A stretch of 64,000 bases of DNA from Anabaena azotica FACHB-119. GTDB lineage: Bacteria > Cyanobacteriota > Cyanobacteriia > Cyanobacteriales > Nostocaceae. The stretch is taken from NCBI RefSeq assembly GCF_014697625.1, contig NZ_JACJSG010000044.1:1-64000 (forward strand), written 5' to 3'. A program made the position numbers and the translations under genes. The notes below the pieces were generated by a model. The model did no database searches. It was not told where the DNA came from and worked only from the letters and a program-made list of their open reading frames with translations. How positions within the stretch are numbered: the first letter of the stretch is position 1; every line of letters starts with the position of its first letter. Below, piece after piece: positions 50,114 through 58,461 of the stretch.

Positions 50114-50794
50114 ATGACAATTAAGTATTTTCCTATTTCAATTGTGTTTATTGTATTTCTAGTATTTTGTATATCAGGATGTGCCAAAGAAAATGAAGCT
50201 GGTGCGTCCAATCAACTCGGATCAGCAACGACTTCTTCTTCTGATGACCCTCAAAAAAGTAGTAATAGAATACAATTTTTTTGTGGAACGGATACATATA
50301 AAGGTCAGACTGTACCTGCAACTATTGTTAACAATCATGAACAAAATAAACCATTGACAGTCATATATTGGAATCCTAATAATAACTCCTTTGGTGAAAA
50401 GTGGACTCCTCAACAGCGATGCGAAGAAGTATCTAAACGATTTCAAACTATATTTGAGCGAGATGCTTTAAAGAAAATCACTGCTGATGAGGCTCAATGG
50501 ATTACAGAGCGCAAAATAAATGTAGTATGTAGTGTCAAGGTTCAAGAACAAGGAACTTCGCCTAGATGTGAACAAGATGATCTTTTATTTACTCTTGAGA
50601 CAAAAGATGATCCAAATAAAGTTTTGGAAGAATTAATAGCCTTCCGTGCAGACCCTACTACGAATGCACCTTTAACCAGAGGTAAAAATCAGCCTAAATC
50701 TTTTGCTGAAGGTCAACGGGTTTATTATGACATTGGTACAATTTTAGAAAATAAGCAAAAACAGGATAATTCTAAGAGTAAGAGTGCATTTTAG
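50114..50794 (+). CDS. COP23-domain lipoprotein
   Basis: A 226-aa protein. I choose the ATG at 50114 (MTIKYFPISIVFIVFLVFCISGCAKEN), which gives a lipoprotein signal peptide with the lipobox ISGC. The mature part carries the COP23 pattern: IQFFCGTDTYKGQTVPATIV, a CEEVSKRFQTIF helix, a VCSVKVQ strand and CEQDDLLFTLE, with four conserved cysteines. COP23 is a cyanobacterial domain named after a circadian-oscillating membrane protein; its biochemical role is unknown. It sits upstream of a kinase and two CHAT genes. COP23 proteins often occur near CHAT or trypsin-like proteases in cyanobacteria, so it may be a substrate or sensor. Confidence 0.8.
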   Translation: MTIKYFPISIVFIVFLVFCISGCAKENEAGASNQLGSATTSSSDDPQKSSNRIQFFCGTDTYKGQTVPATIVNNHEQNKPLTVIYWNPNNNSFGEKWTPQQRCEEVSKRFQTIFERDALKKITADEAQWITERKINVVCSVKVQEQGTSPRCEQDDLLFTLETKDDPNKVLEELIAFRADPTTNAPLTRGKNQPKSFAEGQRVYYDIGTILENKQKQDNSKSKSAF

Positions 50795-50837
50795 CAATTG
50801 ATTGAATTAAAAGATATTTCAAACTCAAATTTTATGA

Positions 50838-50927
50838 AACTTACGTCAGGCGATGCTAACAACCATAAAAAAACATCCTGACCCTGTAAACTGGGCAGGA
50901 TTTACTTTAGTTGGGAAAGCAAAATAG
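50838..50927 (+). pseudogene. C-terminal remnant of a CHAT-protease gene
   Basis: The frame reads NLRQAMLTTIKKHPDPVNWA then GFTLVGKAK and a stop. It aligns with ALRQAMIATMKEHPDPVAWA and GFTLIGLAQ in the intact TPR-CHAT protein on the opposite strand (51921-55097). An in-frame stop precedes it at 50835. Thus a second CHAT gene once lay here and only about 29 codons remain, directly before the kinase gene. Confidence 0.8.
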
Positions 50928-50931
50928 AGTT

Positions 50932-51915
50932 ATGGCTGGAATAATTGGGGGACATTACAGAATCATCAAGCATCTTAGCAATGGTGGATTTGGTAAGACT
51001 TTTCTTGCGGAAGATATTCATCTACCTGACAACCCTTTATGCGTTGTCAAACAACTCATGCCTACACATCAGGGTTTACCTTTACCAAAAAACTCTCCTA
51101 TTTTTCAGGTGGCCCAACGCTTATTCAACACTGAAGCTCAAGTTCTTTACAAATTGGGTGAACATCCGCAAATTCCCAAGTTATTTGCACATTTTAAAGA
51201 AAATCAAGAATTTTATCTCGTTCAAGAATTCATTGAGGGAACTATTCTGAAAGAAGAAATCAATGACAAGCAATGGAATGAAGCGCAAGTAATTGATTTA
51301 TTGTCAGATATTCTCACAACATTAGCATTTATCCATCAACATAAAGTTATTCACCGAGATTTGAAACCTGATAATTTAATTAGACGCAAACGAGATAACA
51401 AAATTGTCTTAATTGATTTTGGGGCTGTGAAAGAAATCATGTCTCAAGCCACATCTTCTGGGAGGCAATCTCAACTAACAGTTGTCATTGGAACACCTGG
51501 CTATATACCCAGTGAACAATTCAAGGGTAAGCCTAATCTAAGCAGTGATGTCTATGCGGTCGGTGTAATTGCTATTCAAGCTCTTACTGGCTTGCATCCT
51601 GTTCAATTATCCAATGATGCGGATGATGAGATTGATTGGCATAGGTATACTCAAGTTAACCCCAGACTTGCAGAGATTTTAAATAAGATGGTGCGCCAAG
51701 ATTATCACCAACGTTACAGGTCAGCATCAGAGGCTTTAGAAGCCATTCTTAAGCTCAACAGTCAACCAAAAAAAAGAGATAATAAAAAGCTAATTTTCAT
51801 ATTAATTTCACTATTATTATCTATTGTTGTGGGAGTAGTTGTTTTAAGCCACACTATTGATATTAGACCACCAAAAAATGAAGCACCAACACAAAGAAAA
51901 ATACCAGCATTTTAA
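50932..51915 (+). CDS. Membrane-anchored Ser/Thr protein kinase
   Basis: A 327-aa Hanks-type kinase. The glycine loop LSNGGFGKT is near residue 20 and the lysine is in CVVKQL. The catalytic loop HRDLKPDNL is near 140, DFGAVKE near 161, and the activation segment GTPGYIPSEQ follows; all key residues are intact. One C-terminal membrane helix (about 287-308) leaves a short basic external or lumenal tail. I choose the ATG at 50932. It lies directly after the CHAT remnant and converges with the TPR-CHAT gene with only 5 bp between stops. This kinase type is common in Nostocales. Confidence 0.92.
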   Translation: MAGIIGGHYRIIKHLSNGGFGKTFLAEDIHLPDNPLCVVKQLMPTHQGLPLPKNSPIFQVAQRLFNTEAQVLYKLGEHPQIPKLFAHFKENQEFYLVQEFIEGTILKEEINDKQWNEAQVIDLLSDILTTLAFIHQHKVIHRDLKPDNLIRRKRDNKIVLIDFGAVKEIMSQATSSGRQSQLTVVIGTPGYIPSEQFKGKPNLSSDVYAVGVIAIQALTGLHPVQLSNDADDEIDWHRYTQVNPRLAEILNKMVRQDYHQRYRSASEALEAILKLNSQPKKRDNKKLIFILISLLLSIVVGVVVLSHTIDIRPPKNEAPTQRKIPAF

Positions 51916-51920
51916 TAATG

Positions 51921-54900
51921 CTAATTGCCAAATAGTTTACTCTTAGTGTCACCTAGAAATTCTAATTTACCGCTAAAATTACAAACGCTACGTGTAGACA
52001 CCATCATCCCAATACTAAAAGAACCATCTTGGTTAATTTTAACTGGCTCTTTAGAAGCGTTATAAGCAACTAGATTCCAACTACCACCGTCTGTACTAGC
52101 AGCTTGCACAACAAGGTTATTGTCAAGCTCTAATAAATGTTCTGTTCCTAACTCTACAATACGTAGGTTAAAGCCCTGAGCGGTTGACTCCAAGGTTGCT
52201 TTTTTAATAGCTCTCCCGCTACTGAGAGGATCAGCAATTATCCCGGAACATGACACCTGTCCGACTATTTGCGTTTTTTGGGAGGACTTTAAAGCTGATG
52301 GTGGCTGTTGTGCAAGACCAATGAGTGTGAATCCAGCCCACGCAACTGGATCAGGATGTTCTTTCATTGTGGCAATCATAGCTTGCCGCAAAGCCCGTGC
52401 CTTATCAGGATTACCCTTGAGATTTTCATAGAACTGAATCATCAAATCTTTTGTAGGATTGTCGGGAACTGACCACAGAGAAGCGACAACGCTAGGAATT
52501 CCTGCAATTAGAAAAGGACGAGCTAATCCCAGGACTCCTTCAGAAGTAATTTCTCCAGCACCAGTATTACAAGCACTAAGCACTGCTAACTCACCAACCA
52601 AGGGAATCTCGTAAAGTTCTTCGGTTGTCAGCAGCCCATCATTGTCTCTAGAAGGAGTCAAAGTTAATACAGAAGTAGGCTCGAAGCCATCCTTAGCGAT
52701 AACATCCAGGAAACCATGAGTAGCAAGATGAATATACTTAGCATTACTAAGTTGCTTTAATACAGTTGATTCAGTAGCTTGTTCCCCAATCAGGGGTGAA
52801 GTATTAAAGAAATTAGCAATTGTTTGTGCTTCTGTTGCCGTAGCTGGTAGGGATTCTGGGGTAATGGATTCAGATAATAATCCACTCAAGGTTAGTTTTG
52901 GCATTACAGGATTGCCTACCACCAAATTCCGAGATGGTAAGAAAGGATTTTTCTCGGCTCTAACTTTTAAAAGATTCAGTGCTTCAATTGAAGGCGCAAT
53001 GTGAATTGTATTTTTCTCTATTAAATACTTACCATCTTTTGCCTTAAGAGCAGCAAAAGGAATTGTATACAACTCTCTGTATGGGAAAAAGATAACGTGT
53101 GCCTCTGGGTTGTCTGGAAGGTATTGTTCGATAGGCTGAATCAGAGTTTGGTACAACTGCTCCAGACAAGCTTTCTGAGAGGTGCAACTACTATTATTAA
53201 TAGGACTATTAGATTTAATTAAAGATGTATAAGTACCACGTACCAAGTCTAAAACAGTAGAGTTATTATTTTGTTTCTGAGCTTCTAAACTAGCCTGCCG
53301 ACAACCAACTAAAGCCAACTGCAACAAAACAGCAACAACACTTACGGTAATATATTCTCGTTTCAGTTGCTTTTGTGATTTTAGAAAAGACAAACATAAA
53401 CCACTAAGAATAATAGTAGCAATTATACCAAACCAAAACTGATTATTTGGAGATTGATTCTGAAATGATTGTGAAGTTAAATTGAGCGATGTAGAAGCAA
53501 CATCAACGTTATTAAAGTGTAGTTCTCCATTGGGTTTAACTACCCAAATGAAAAGCTCCTCACTAACTTGTTTGGACTTATTTAATATTGCCACGGGTGG
53601 CTCAAATCTGGAATACATGACAAAAGTGGAGTTTTGAGCTTTCGCCTCTGCTTGAATTTGAGCAAAGCTAAATGGCTGGAATTCTTTTTGCGTTTCCTCA
53701 CGAGAAAACCTTGATACCTGCTCTGTGAATACAGAGGAACGCGCTCTTTCTGCAAATTCTAAAGCTTGTGGATACTTACGTTGCTCAATGTATAGTTTTT
53801 GCAGTGTCGAATAAACTGAACTATTACGATCTTGAGCGATAAGTTTGACAGTTTCACCGCTTTGACCTGAATCTAACATCCCCGCTCCATTGTCTAGCCA
53901 ATGTAAAGCAGCTAGTAACTCTTTTTCCGCATCTGTAAGATTACCTTTACGGAGCAAAGCATAACCAAGTTTAGTTAGTAGTCTTACAAATTGACCACCA
54001 TCCTCACCAATGTTTAGTTCGGTGCTGTATACGCTATCTTTACCAGAACCAAAGTCTCGCTCTTCTAATCCTTCATTTTTGTTTTTCTGGTAAGCTTCAA
54101 TTGCTTTATCAAAAAGTCCCATTTCCATGTAGGTATCGCCCAAAAGCTCTAAAAGAGCTAATCTAACTCCTACAGCAGCAGGTATTTCTGAAGACTGGCT
54201 TATAGGATCTACAATTTTAGTTAAATCATTTATTTGAATACCCTGTAATTGCTCCTGCAAGAAATTGATAGCTTCATTATATTTACCTTGTTCCCTGTAT
54301 ATACTATTAATTACTGAATTAGCTGTAATTAAATGCCTATCAGCAATACTATAACTGAACTTCCAACTCGAAGGATCAAAATTGCTCTTTAGTGTAAAAG
54401 AATATTTAATACTATCGAAGCAGTATTTTAACGTACTGCTTTTATCTATAAACTTAATGTCATAGACAAATGAACATCTTAGGGAGATAGCAAAACCTAA
54501 ATTTCTTTGATTCTTAGAATAGGTAGACAGGTTTTTATTAAATTCTTTAAAGTATTGTTCACAGTAACTAATTGTTTTATTCTGTTCACCAGCATCTGAA
54601 GCTAATTTACACAGAGTTGCATAAACTAACTCTTTACAAGACATCGCTGCTTTATTTTCTACATTTTTAGAGGCTGGAATACATTTTTTGTCTCGGCTGT
54701 AGTCAAAAACAGGGCTATTTTGGTATTGGTCAGCAATAACTAATGATTCTCCCTGTGAAGTTTCCAGATTTGTAAGCATTTCTAGAATTTTTTCTCCTTC
54801 TAGGAGATTCTTTCTAGCAGCATCTAGGCTGTCATTAGAATTGTAGTTTTGTGACCAAGTGTTAAACAGATCGCTAACTCTTTCTTCAGGAGTGCTATGA

Positions 54901-55097
54901 AGATAAGTCAAAAGTTTTTCTATTCTGTTAATGCTGTTATCATAATCTGGAGAATCTACTGAATTAACTTTTTTTGTTGTCTCATGCAATGGTGTGGAAA
55001 TTGTATTTGGTTCTTGAGCAAACGTCAACGAGCTTGCGGTCAAAATAATCGCGGTACTGGCTACAAAACTAATGGTTTTTTGAATTAATTTAAACAT
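51921..55097 (-). CDS. Secreted/membrane TPR-CHAT caspase-like protease
   Basis: A 1058-aa protein. A signal peptide spans about 1-27 (ending TFAQEP). A helical and TPR region covers about 30-480 (DTYMEMGLFDKAIEAYQKNK and ALLRKGNLTDAEKELLAALHWL). Two hydrophobic segments at about 540-605 (FWFGIIATIILSGLCLSFL and VSVVAVLLQLALVGC) look like membrane helices. The CHAT peptidase covers about 660-960, with catalytic His in HLATHGF (about 795) and Cys in LSACNTGAG (about 842). A C-terminal beta domain of about 90 aa follows. The start at 55097 gives a better signal peptide than one 14 codons earlier. CHAT proteins cleave specific partners after activation; the substrate here is not known. Confidence 0.9.
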   Translation of the reverse strand: MFKLIQKTISFVASTAIILTASSLTFAQEPNTISTPLHETTKKVNSVDSPDYDNSINRIEKLLTYLHSTPEERVSDLFNTWSQNYNSNDSLDAARKNLLEGEKILEMLTNLETSQGESLVIADQYQNSPVFDYSRDKKCIPASKNVENKAAMSCKELVYATLCKLASDAGEQNKTISYCEQYFKEFNKNLSTYSKNQRNLGFAISLRCSFVYDIKFIDKSSTLKYCFDSIKYSFTLKSNFDPSSWKFSYSIADRHLITANSVINSIYREQGKYNEAINFLQEQLQGIQINDLTKIVDPISQSSEIPAAVGVRLALLELLGDTYMEMGLFDKAIEAYQKNKNEGLEERDFGSGKDSVYSTELNIGEDGGQFVRLLTKLGYALLRKGNLTDAEKELLAALHWLDNGAGMLDSGQSGETVKLIAQDRNSSVYSTLQKLYIEQRKYPQALEFAERARSSVFTEQVSRFSREETQKEFQPFSFAQIQAEAKAQNSTFVMYSRFEPPVAILNKSKQVSEELFIWVVKPNGELHFNNVDVASTSLNLTSQSFQNQSPNNQFWFGIIATIILSGLCLSFLKSQKQLKREYITVSVVAVLLQLALVGCRQASLEAQKQNNNSTVLDLVRGTYTSLIKSNSPINNSSCTSQKACLEQLYQTLIQPIEQYLPDNPEAHVIFFPYRELYTIPFAALKAKDGKYLIEKNTIHIAPSIEALNLLKVRAEKNPFLPSRNLVVGNPVMPKLTLSGLLSESITPESLPATATEAQTIANFFNTSPLIGEQATESTVLKQLSNAKYIHLATHGFLDVIAKDGFEPTSVLTLTPSRDNDGLLTTEELYEIPLVGELAVLSACNTGAGEITSEGVLGLARPFLIAGIPSVVASLWSVPDNPTKDLMIQFYENLKGNPDKARALRQAMIATMKEHPDPVAWAGFTLIGLAQQPPSALKSSQKTQIVGQVSCSGIIADPLSSGRAIKKATLESTAQGFNLRIVELGTEHLLELDNNLVVQAASTDGGSWNLVAYNASKEPVKINQDGSFSIGMMVSTRSVCNFSGKLEFLGDTKSKLFGN

Positions 55098-55628
55098 GAC
55101 TTCTCTTAAGAATGAGTAATTTAACCAGCTATTAAACAAATAAATGACTTTATGCGATCATAGCAGATTTAAGCGCAGTATATTTAAAATATTTTATATA
55201 GCAAAAGAATTTCAATAAATATTAAAATTAAGCGTAAATTTTGTTTTTTTTAACAAAGCATTGACTTGTTTGTAAAAAAGGCTATCACAGATTTGGATTG
55301 AAGCTGTTGTTTATGTAGAAATAATTATTTGATAGTCAATACTTTTCAGTTCTTCAAAAAATCACATTTTTTCTAACTCTACCTTTAACTGATGAGAGGA
55401 TTGGATGAGCAAGCATTAGGAGCAGAGGCCTTGCTGATGCTATCTTTGGTAGGCGAAAAGTCGGGTAATGGGTATGTAGCGACATTGAGGGAAATGCAAC
55501 CAGAGAGAGGCATTCAGCTGTCTATTAGCCGAAATTGCGATCGCTCACTATAGATAGTCTTTTATTGCGGTGTACACAGCAATTTTTCACTCAGTACTCA
55601 GCAATCAGCACTTTAGCAGGGTGGGAAT

Positions 55629-55704
55629 TGTGACTTTAGGCAAAATCTGTCCAAGACACAAGGCATAAGTTGTCAAAATCGGACAACTTATGGCTAAAGT
55701 CACA
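55629..55704. repeat. Nested inverted repeats
   Basis: TGTGACTTTAG (55629-55639) pairs with CTAAAGTCACA (55694-55704), and inside it CATAAGTTGTC (55664-55674) pairs with GACAACTTATG (55682-55692). All arms are perfect 11-bp matches. It is probably the end or remnant of an insertion sequence. Confidence 0.7.
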
Positions 55705-55750
55705 GGCATCACCCACCATCAACCATTAGTTATTACCCTATTACATTCAG

Positions 55751-55782
55751 CTAAACTTGGCAGCGAACGCTGCCAAGTTTAG
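55751..55782. terminator. Strong hairpin (14-bp perfect stem)
   Basis: CTAAACTTGGCAGC-GAAC-GCTGCCAAGTTTAG has a 14-bp stem and a 4-nt loop. There is no T run, so it may be a repeat element rather than a terminator. Confidence 0.4.
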
Positions 55783-56852
55783 TATGCGCTCCGCCAGTGG
55801 CAACGGAAGCAGATGGTTCAAAAACCTCCAATATCAGCAGTTATAGACTGGAATATGGATATCTGACCTCTACTAGTTCACATCTTACCAGGGGACACAA
55901 AATTTACTCAATGTTATGGATTTTTACATAGCGGTTGAAGTATTTGTGAATATCCGAGATGCCTAGTAAGGACTGATGAGCCAGTTGAAGCCGTTCGAGC
56001 ATTTTTTGGGACAGCTAAACCAAGGTTGGGACAAACAGGTAAAAAAGTTAGGCTTTGTGTCCCTATTTAGGATATAAGGTAACGTAAAAATTTAATATAA
56101 ACGCTGAGATTATTGCTCGGATAGAGAAATAGAAGTATTTAATTATACATTTTATATTTTTAAACATAAGTACTATCGAAAGTCTACTGACACTGCTATT
56201 ATTCTTTTAAGTGCTTTTTTGTGTACCCCTGTTCGATTGTAACTAATCTATTTAAGTAAAACTTTACTTAAAAGTATTTCTCAAAAGCTACTGAGCTTAA
56301 ACTTAAACTTATTTAGCCAGCTATTTGCTACCAGAATTGGTAATTATTCCATATTTATAAATTACCGCTCTGGCTCAGTGAAATCAGACTGACATACTTT
56401 TCTTCCTGTTAAAGAGAAGAATACTGTTTTACTTTGTGGAGATATCTTCAAATGAAAGGAACGCTTGGTTTTCTGAATTTCTCTTGAGATATGGGTTATT
56501 AAACCTCTCTAATTTTAGTTCTGTACTTTTTAAAAGAAATAGTTATTTTCTTTATTAAGAAGATAGCAAAACATACTTCTATATTCTTTATAAGACAGTC
56601 AGGAATAAAGCAGAAAAAATTTACCTTGAAAAAATAATTCAATTTAATAAATTTTATATTATGAAATTTTTTTCTGATTTAGATGATATTTTTTTTACTA
56701 AGCTATACGCAAATCACAGTAAAAGAAAATCTTTGAGAAAACTTTTGCAATTTACTCAATTTTCTTGCAGAACTATCCCACTATTCTTCGTACTAGATTG
56801 TAGTGGAGATGAGAGTCTGCTTAGTGGCACTGCTACAAGTATGTCATAAGTT

Positions 56853-57509
56853 ATGGACGAACTGAATCTCTACCTGCAATCGCTCATCCAAGAAGCTTGC
56901 AGCCATCAACCAACCAGCCCACAACGTAGTAAAGCCATTAACCGCTTGCTCCGAGCCATCTTAAACTTAAAGCGCAATCGGAGCAGGGATAATGATATCT
57001 ACGAAGAAGCTCTATACAAGACCATGTTTAAATTGAGTAAGACAATTTGTGAAAAATATGATCCAAACCAAGGTTCTGTGCTGAAGTGGTTTAATACTTG
57101 TCTTCATCGTCAATACATAGATGAAATTCGTAAAGTTAACCGTCATCGCACTCGCAGGCAGTTTATAAAGCAAACTCATGATGTCGAGCTTGATCCTTTA
57201 GATCAAGTTGTAGCTGATATAGATGCTTCTTTGTTGCTGCCAGTTTGGCAATCATTTGTTCAATGGATTCAGGATGATCCTGATAATATTCTTAAGACTT
57301 GCCATATCAGAAATAATCCAAAAGCCAACTGTCAATCGCTTGCATACTTGAGATTAGTCATTGGTAAGGAATGGCAGGAAATTGCTGCGGAAGTAGGCTC
57401 AACACGTAGTGTAATTACGTCTTATTGGTGTAGAAAATGTGAACCTTTACTCCGAGAATGGTTAGAAAAGAATCAGAGACTGTTCGGAGAAGATAACTAT
57501 GAGCGATAA
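56853..57509 (+). CDS. Sigma-70 family RNA polymerase sigma factor (ECF-like)
   Basis: A 218-aa protein. Region 2 is recognisable in the first part: YEEALYKTMFKLSKTICEKY (2.1), PNQGSVLKWFNTCLHRQYIDEIRK (2.2-2.4). Region 4 lies near 165-205 (LRLVIGKEWQEIAAEVGSTR, a helix-turn-helix followed by SVITSYWCRKC). A longer linker separates them than in most ECF factors. It overlaps the DUF1822 gene by 11 bp and starts a cassette with a membrane CHAT protease. In cyanobacteria such sigma-DUF1822-CHAT sets recur, and the sigma factor probably controls its own cassette; regulation by proteolysis is inference. Confidence 0.85.
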   Translation: MDELNLYLQSLIQEACSHQPTSPQRSKAINRLLRAILNLKRNRSRDNDIYEEALYKTMFKLSKTICEKYDPNQGSVLKWFNTCLHRQYIDEIRKVNRHRTRRQFIKQTHDVELDPLDQVVADIDASLLLPVWQSFVQWIQDDPDNILKTCHIRNNPKANCQSLAYLRLVIGKEWQEIAAEVGSTRSVITSYWCRKCEPLLREWLEKNQRLFGEDNYER

Positions 57510-58449
57510 ACTAAGTGTTATACGGGAATTGGCAATTCAATTTCCAATTCCAGCATCGTTTCGCCAGCAAGCTAGAGCTTATGCGTCACAGTACTTCACT
57601 CCAAATGCCAAAGAAAGAATATATTTAAGTACCCTTGCTGTACTAGTTGCCGATGCCTATTTTCGACTATTAGGCTTTGAGACTAATCTTGCCAAACCAG
57701 AAAGATGGAATGCTGTCAGCCGTTTATGGAGTGAAGCAAATGAATTGGAATTAACCGGATTAGGTTATTTGGAATGTCGGGTGGTTCCTGTAGAGCAACA
57801 TACTGTGACATTACTACCAGGACGCTTGAGTGGCGGGCAAGGTTCTCCTGTCAGTAATAATTGCCTTGGTTACTTATTTGTAGAAATTGCTAGTTCAGAA
57901 AAAGAAGCGACACTAATTGGTTTTCTGCCTGCTGTTCATCCTGAAACTGTTGATAAAGAAATTGCAATTGACGAATTGCAGTCTATGGACGATCTGATTG
58001 ATTACTTGGCGCAACAGGAAGCTTTCTCACTTTCTAGAATTCCTCAGACAGATGAACTTACCATAGAATTTGCTCAAAAAAAAATTACTTACTTAAGAAA
58101 TTGGTTGAACAATATTTATGAAGGAGAATGGGAACCTTCGATGCGTGATCTGAGGGCTGCCACCTGCAAGAAGAGGTTCCTATTGGCAGGGCAAGGATTT
58201 GAAATGCAGCTTTCTGTTTCCCAAAACGACAGCCAATTAATTTTTGTCAGAGTTATTATTCAAGGTGAAAGGGCTTCTCTACCTGTAGGTATGCAAGTTA
58301 GTGTACCAGATGAATCCGATATTTATACAGAAACAGTGAATGAGCCTGCTGATTTGATTTCTATCCCGCTAGAATTATCTCCAGGTGAAGAGTTTTGGGT
58401 AGAAGTGCGAATCGGAGATACCTTCATTAGAGAATACTTTATTGCCTAA
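57499..58449 (+). CDS. DUF1822 family protein
   Basis: A 316-aa soluble protein with the family pattern: LAIQFPIPASFRQQARAYAS at the N-terminus, then the NRLWSEANELELTGLG-like helix (here SRLWSEANELELTGLGYLEC), a beta-sheet region (about 85-150) and a C-terminal beta domain. Function is unknown; DUF1822 genes typically accompany sigma factors and CHAT proteases in cyanobacteria. It overlaps the sigma-factor stop and is 6-12 bp before the CHAT start. It may be an anti-sigma-like partner or a CHAT substrate; this is inferred from context only. Confidence 0.85.
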   Translation: MSDKLSVIRELAIQFPIPASFRQQARAYASQYFTPNAKERIYLSTLAVLVADAYFRLLGFETNLAKPERWNAVSRLWSEANELELTGLGYLECRVVPVEQHTVTLLPGRLSGGQGSPVSNNCLGYLFVEIASSEKEATLIGFLPAVHPETVDKEIAIDELQSMDDLIDYLAQQEAFSLSRIPQTDELTIEFAQKKITYLRNWLNNIYEGEWEPSMRDLRAATCKKRFLLAGQGFEMQLSVSQNDSQLIFVRVIIQGERASLPVGMQVSVPDESDIYTETVNEPADLISIPLELSPGEEFWVEVRIGDTFIREYFIA

Positions 58450-58461
58450 AGAAGAGTGGAA

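Larger units (their letters stand above)
55098..56660. other. 1.5-kb gene-poor region with nested palindromes
   Basis: Only short frames are seen (for example 55392, 54 codons; 55977, 34 codons), none recognised. It contains the nested inverted repeats at 55629-55704, the hairpin at 55751-55782, and long AT-rich stretches. It probably holds degraded mobile sequences and the promoters of the divergent TPR-CHAT gene and the rightward sigma-factor operon. Confidence 0.45.

Noticed and set aside
56661..56849. 62-aa frame ending 3 bp before the sigma-factor gene
   Set aside because: It has no recognisable features and begins in very AT-rich DNA. Position is suggestive of a leader peptide, but I cannot support it.
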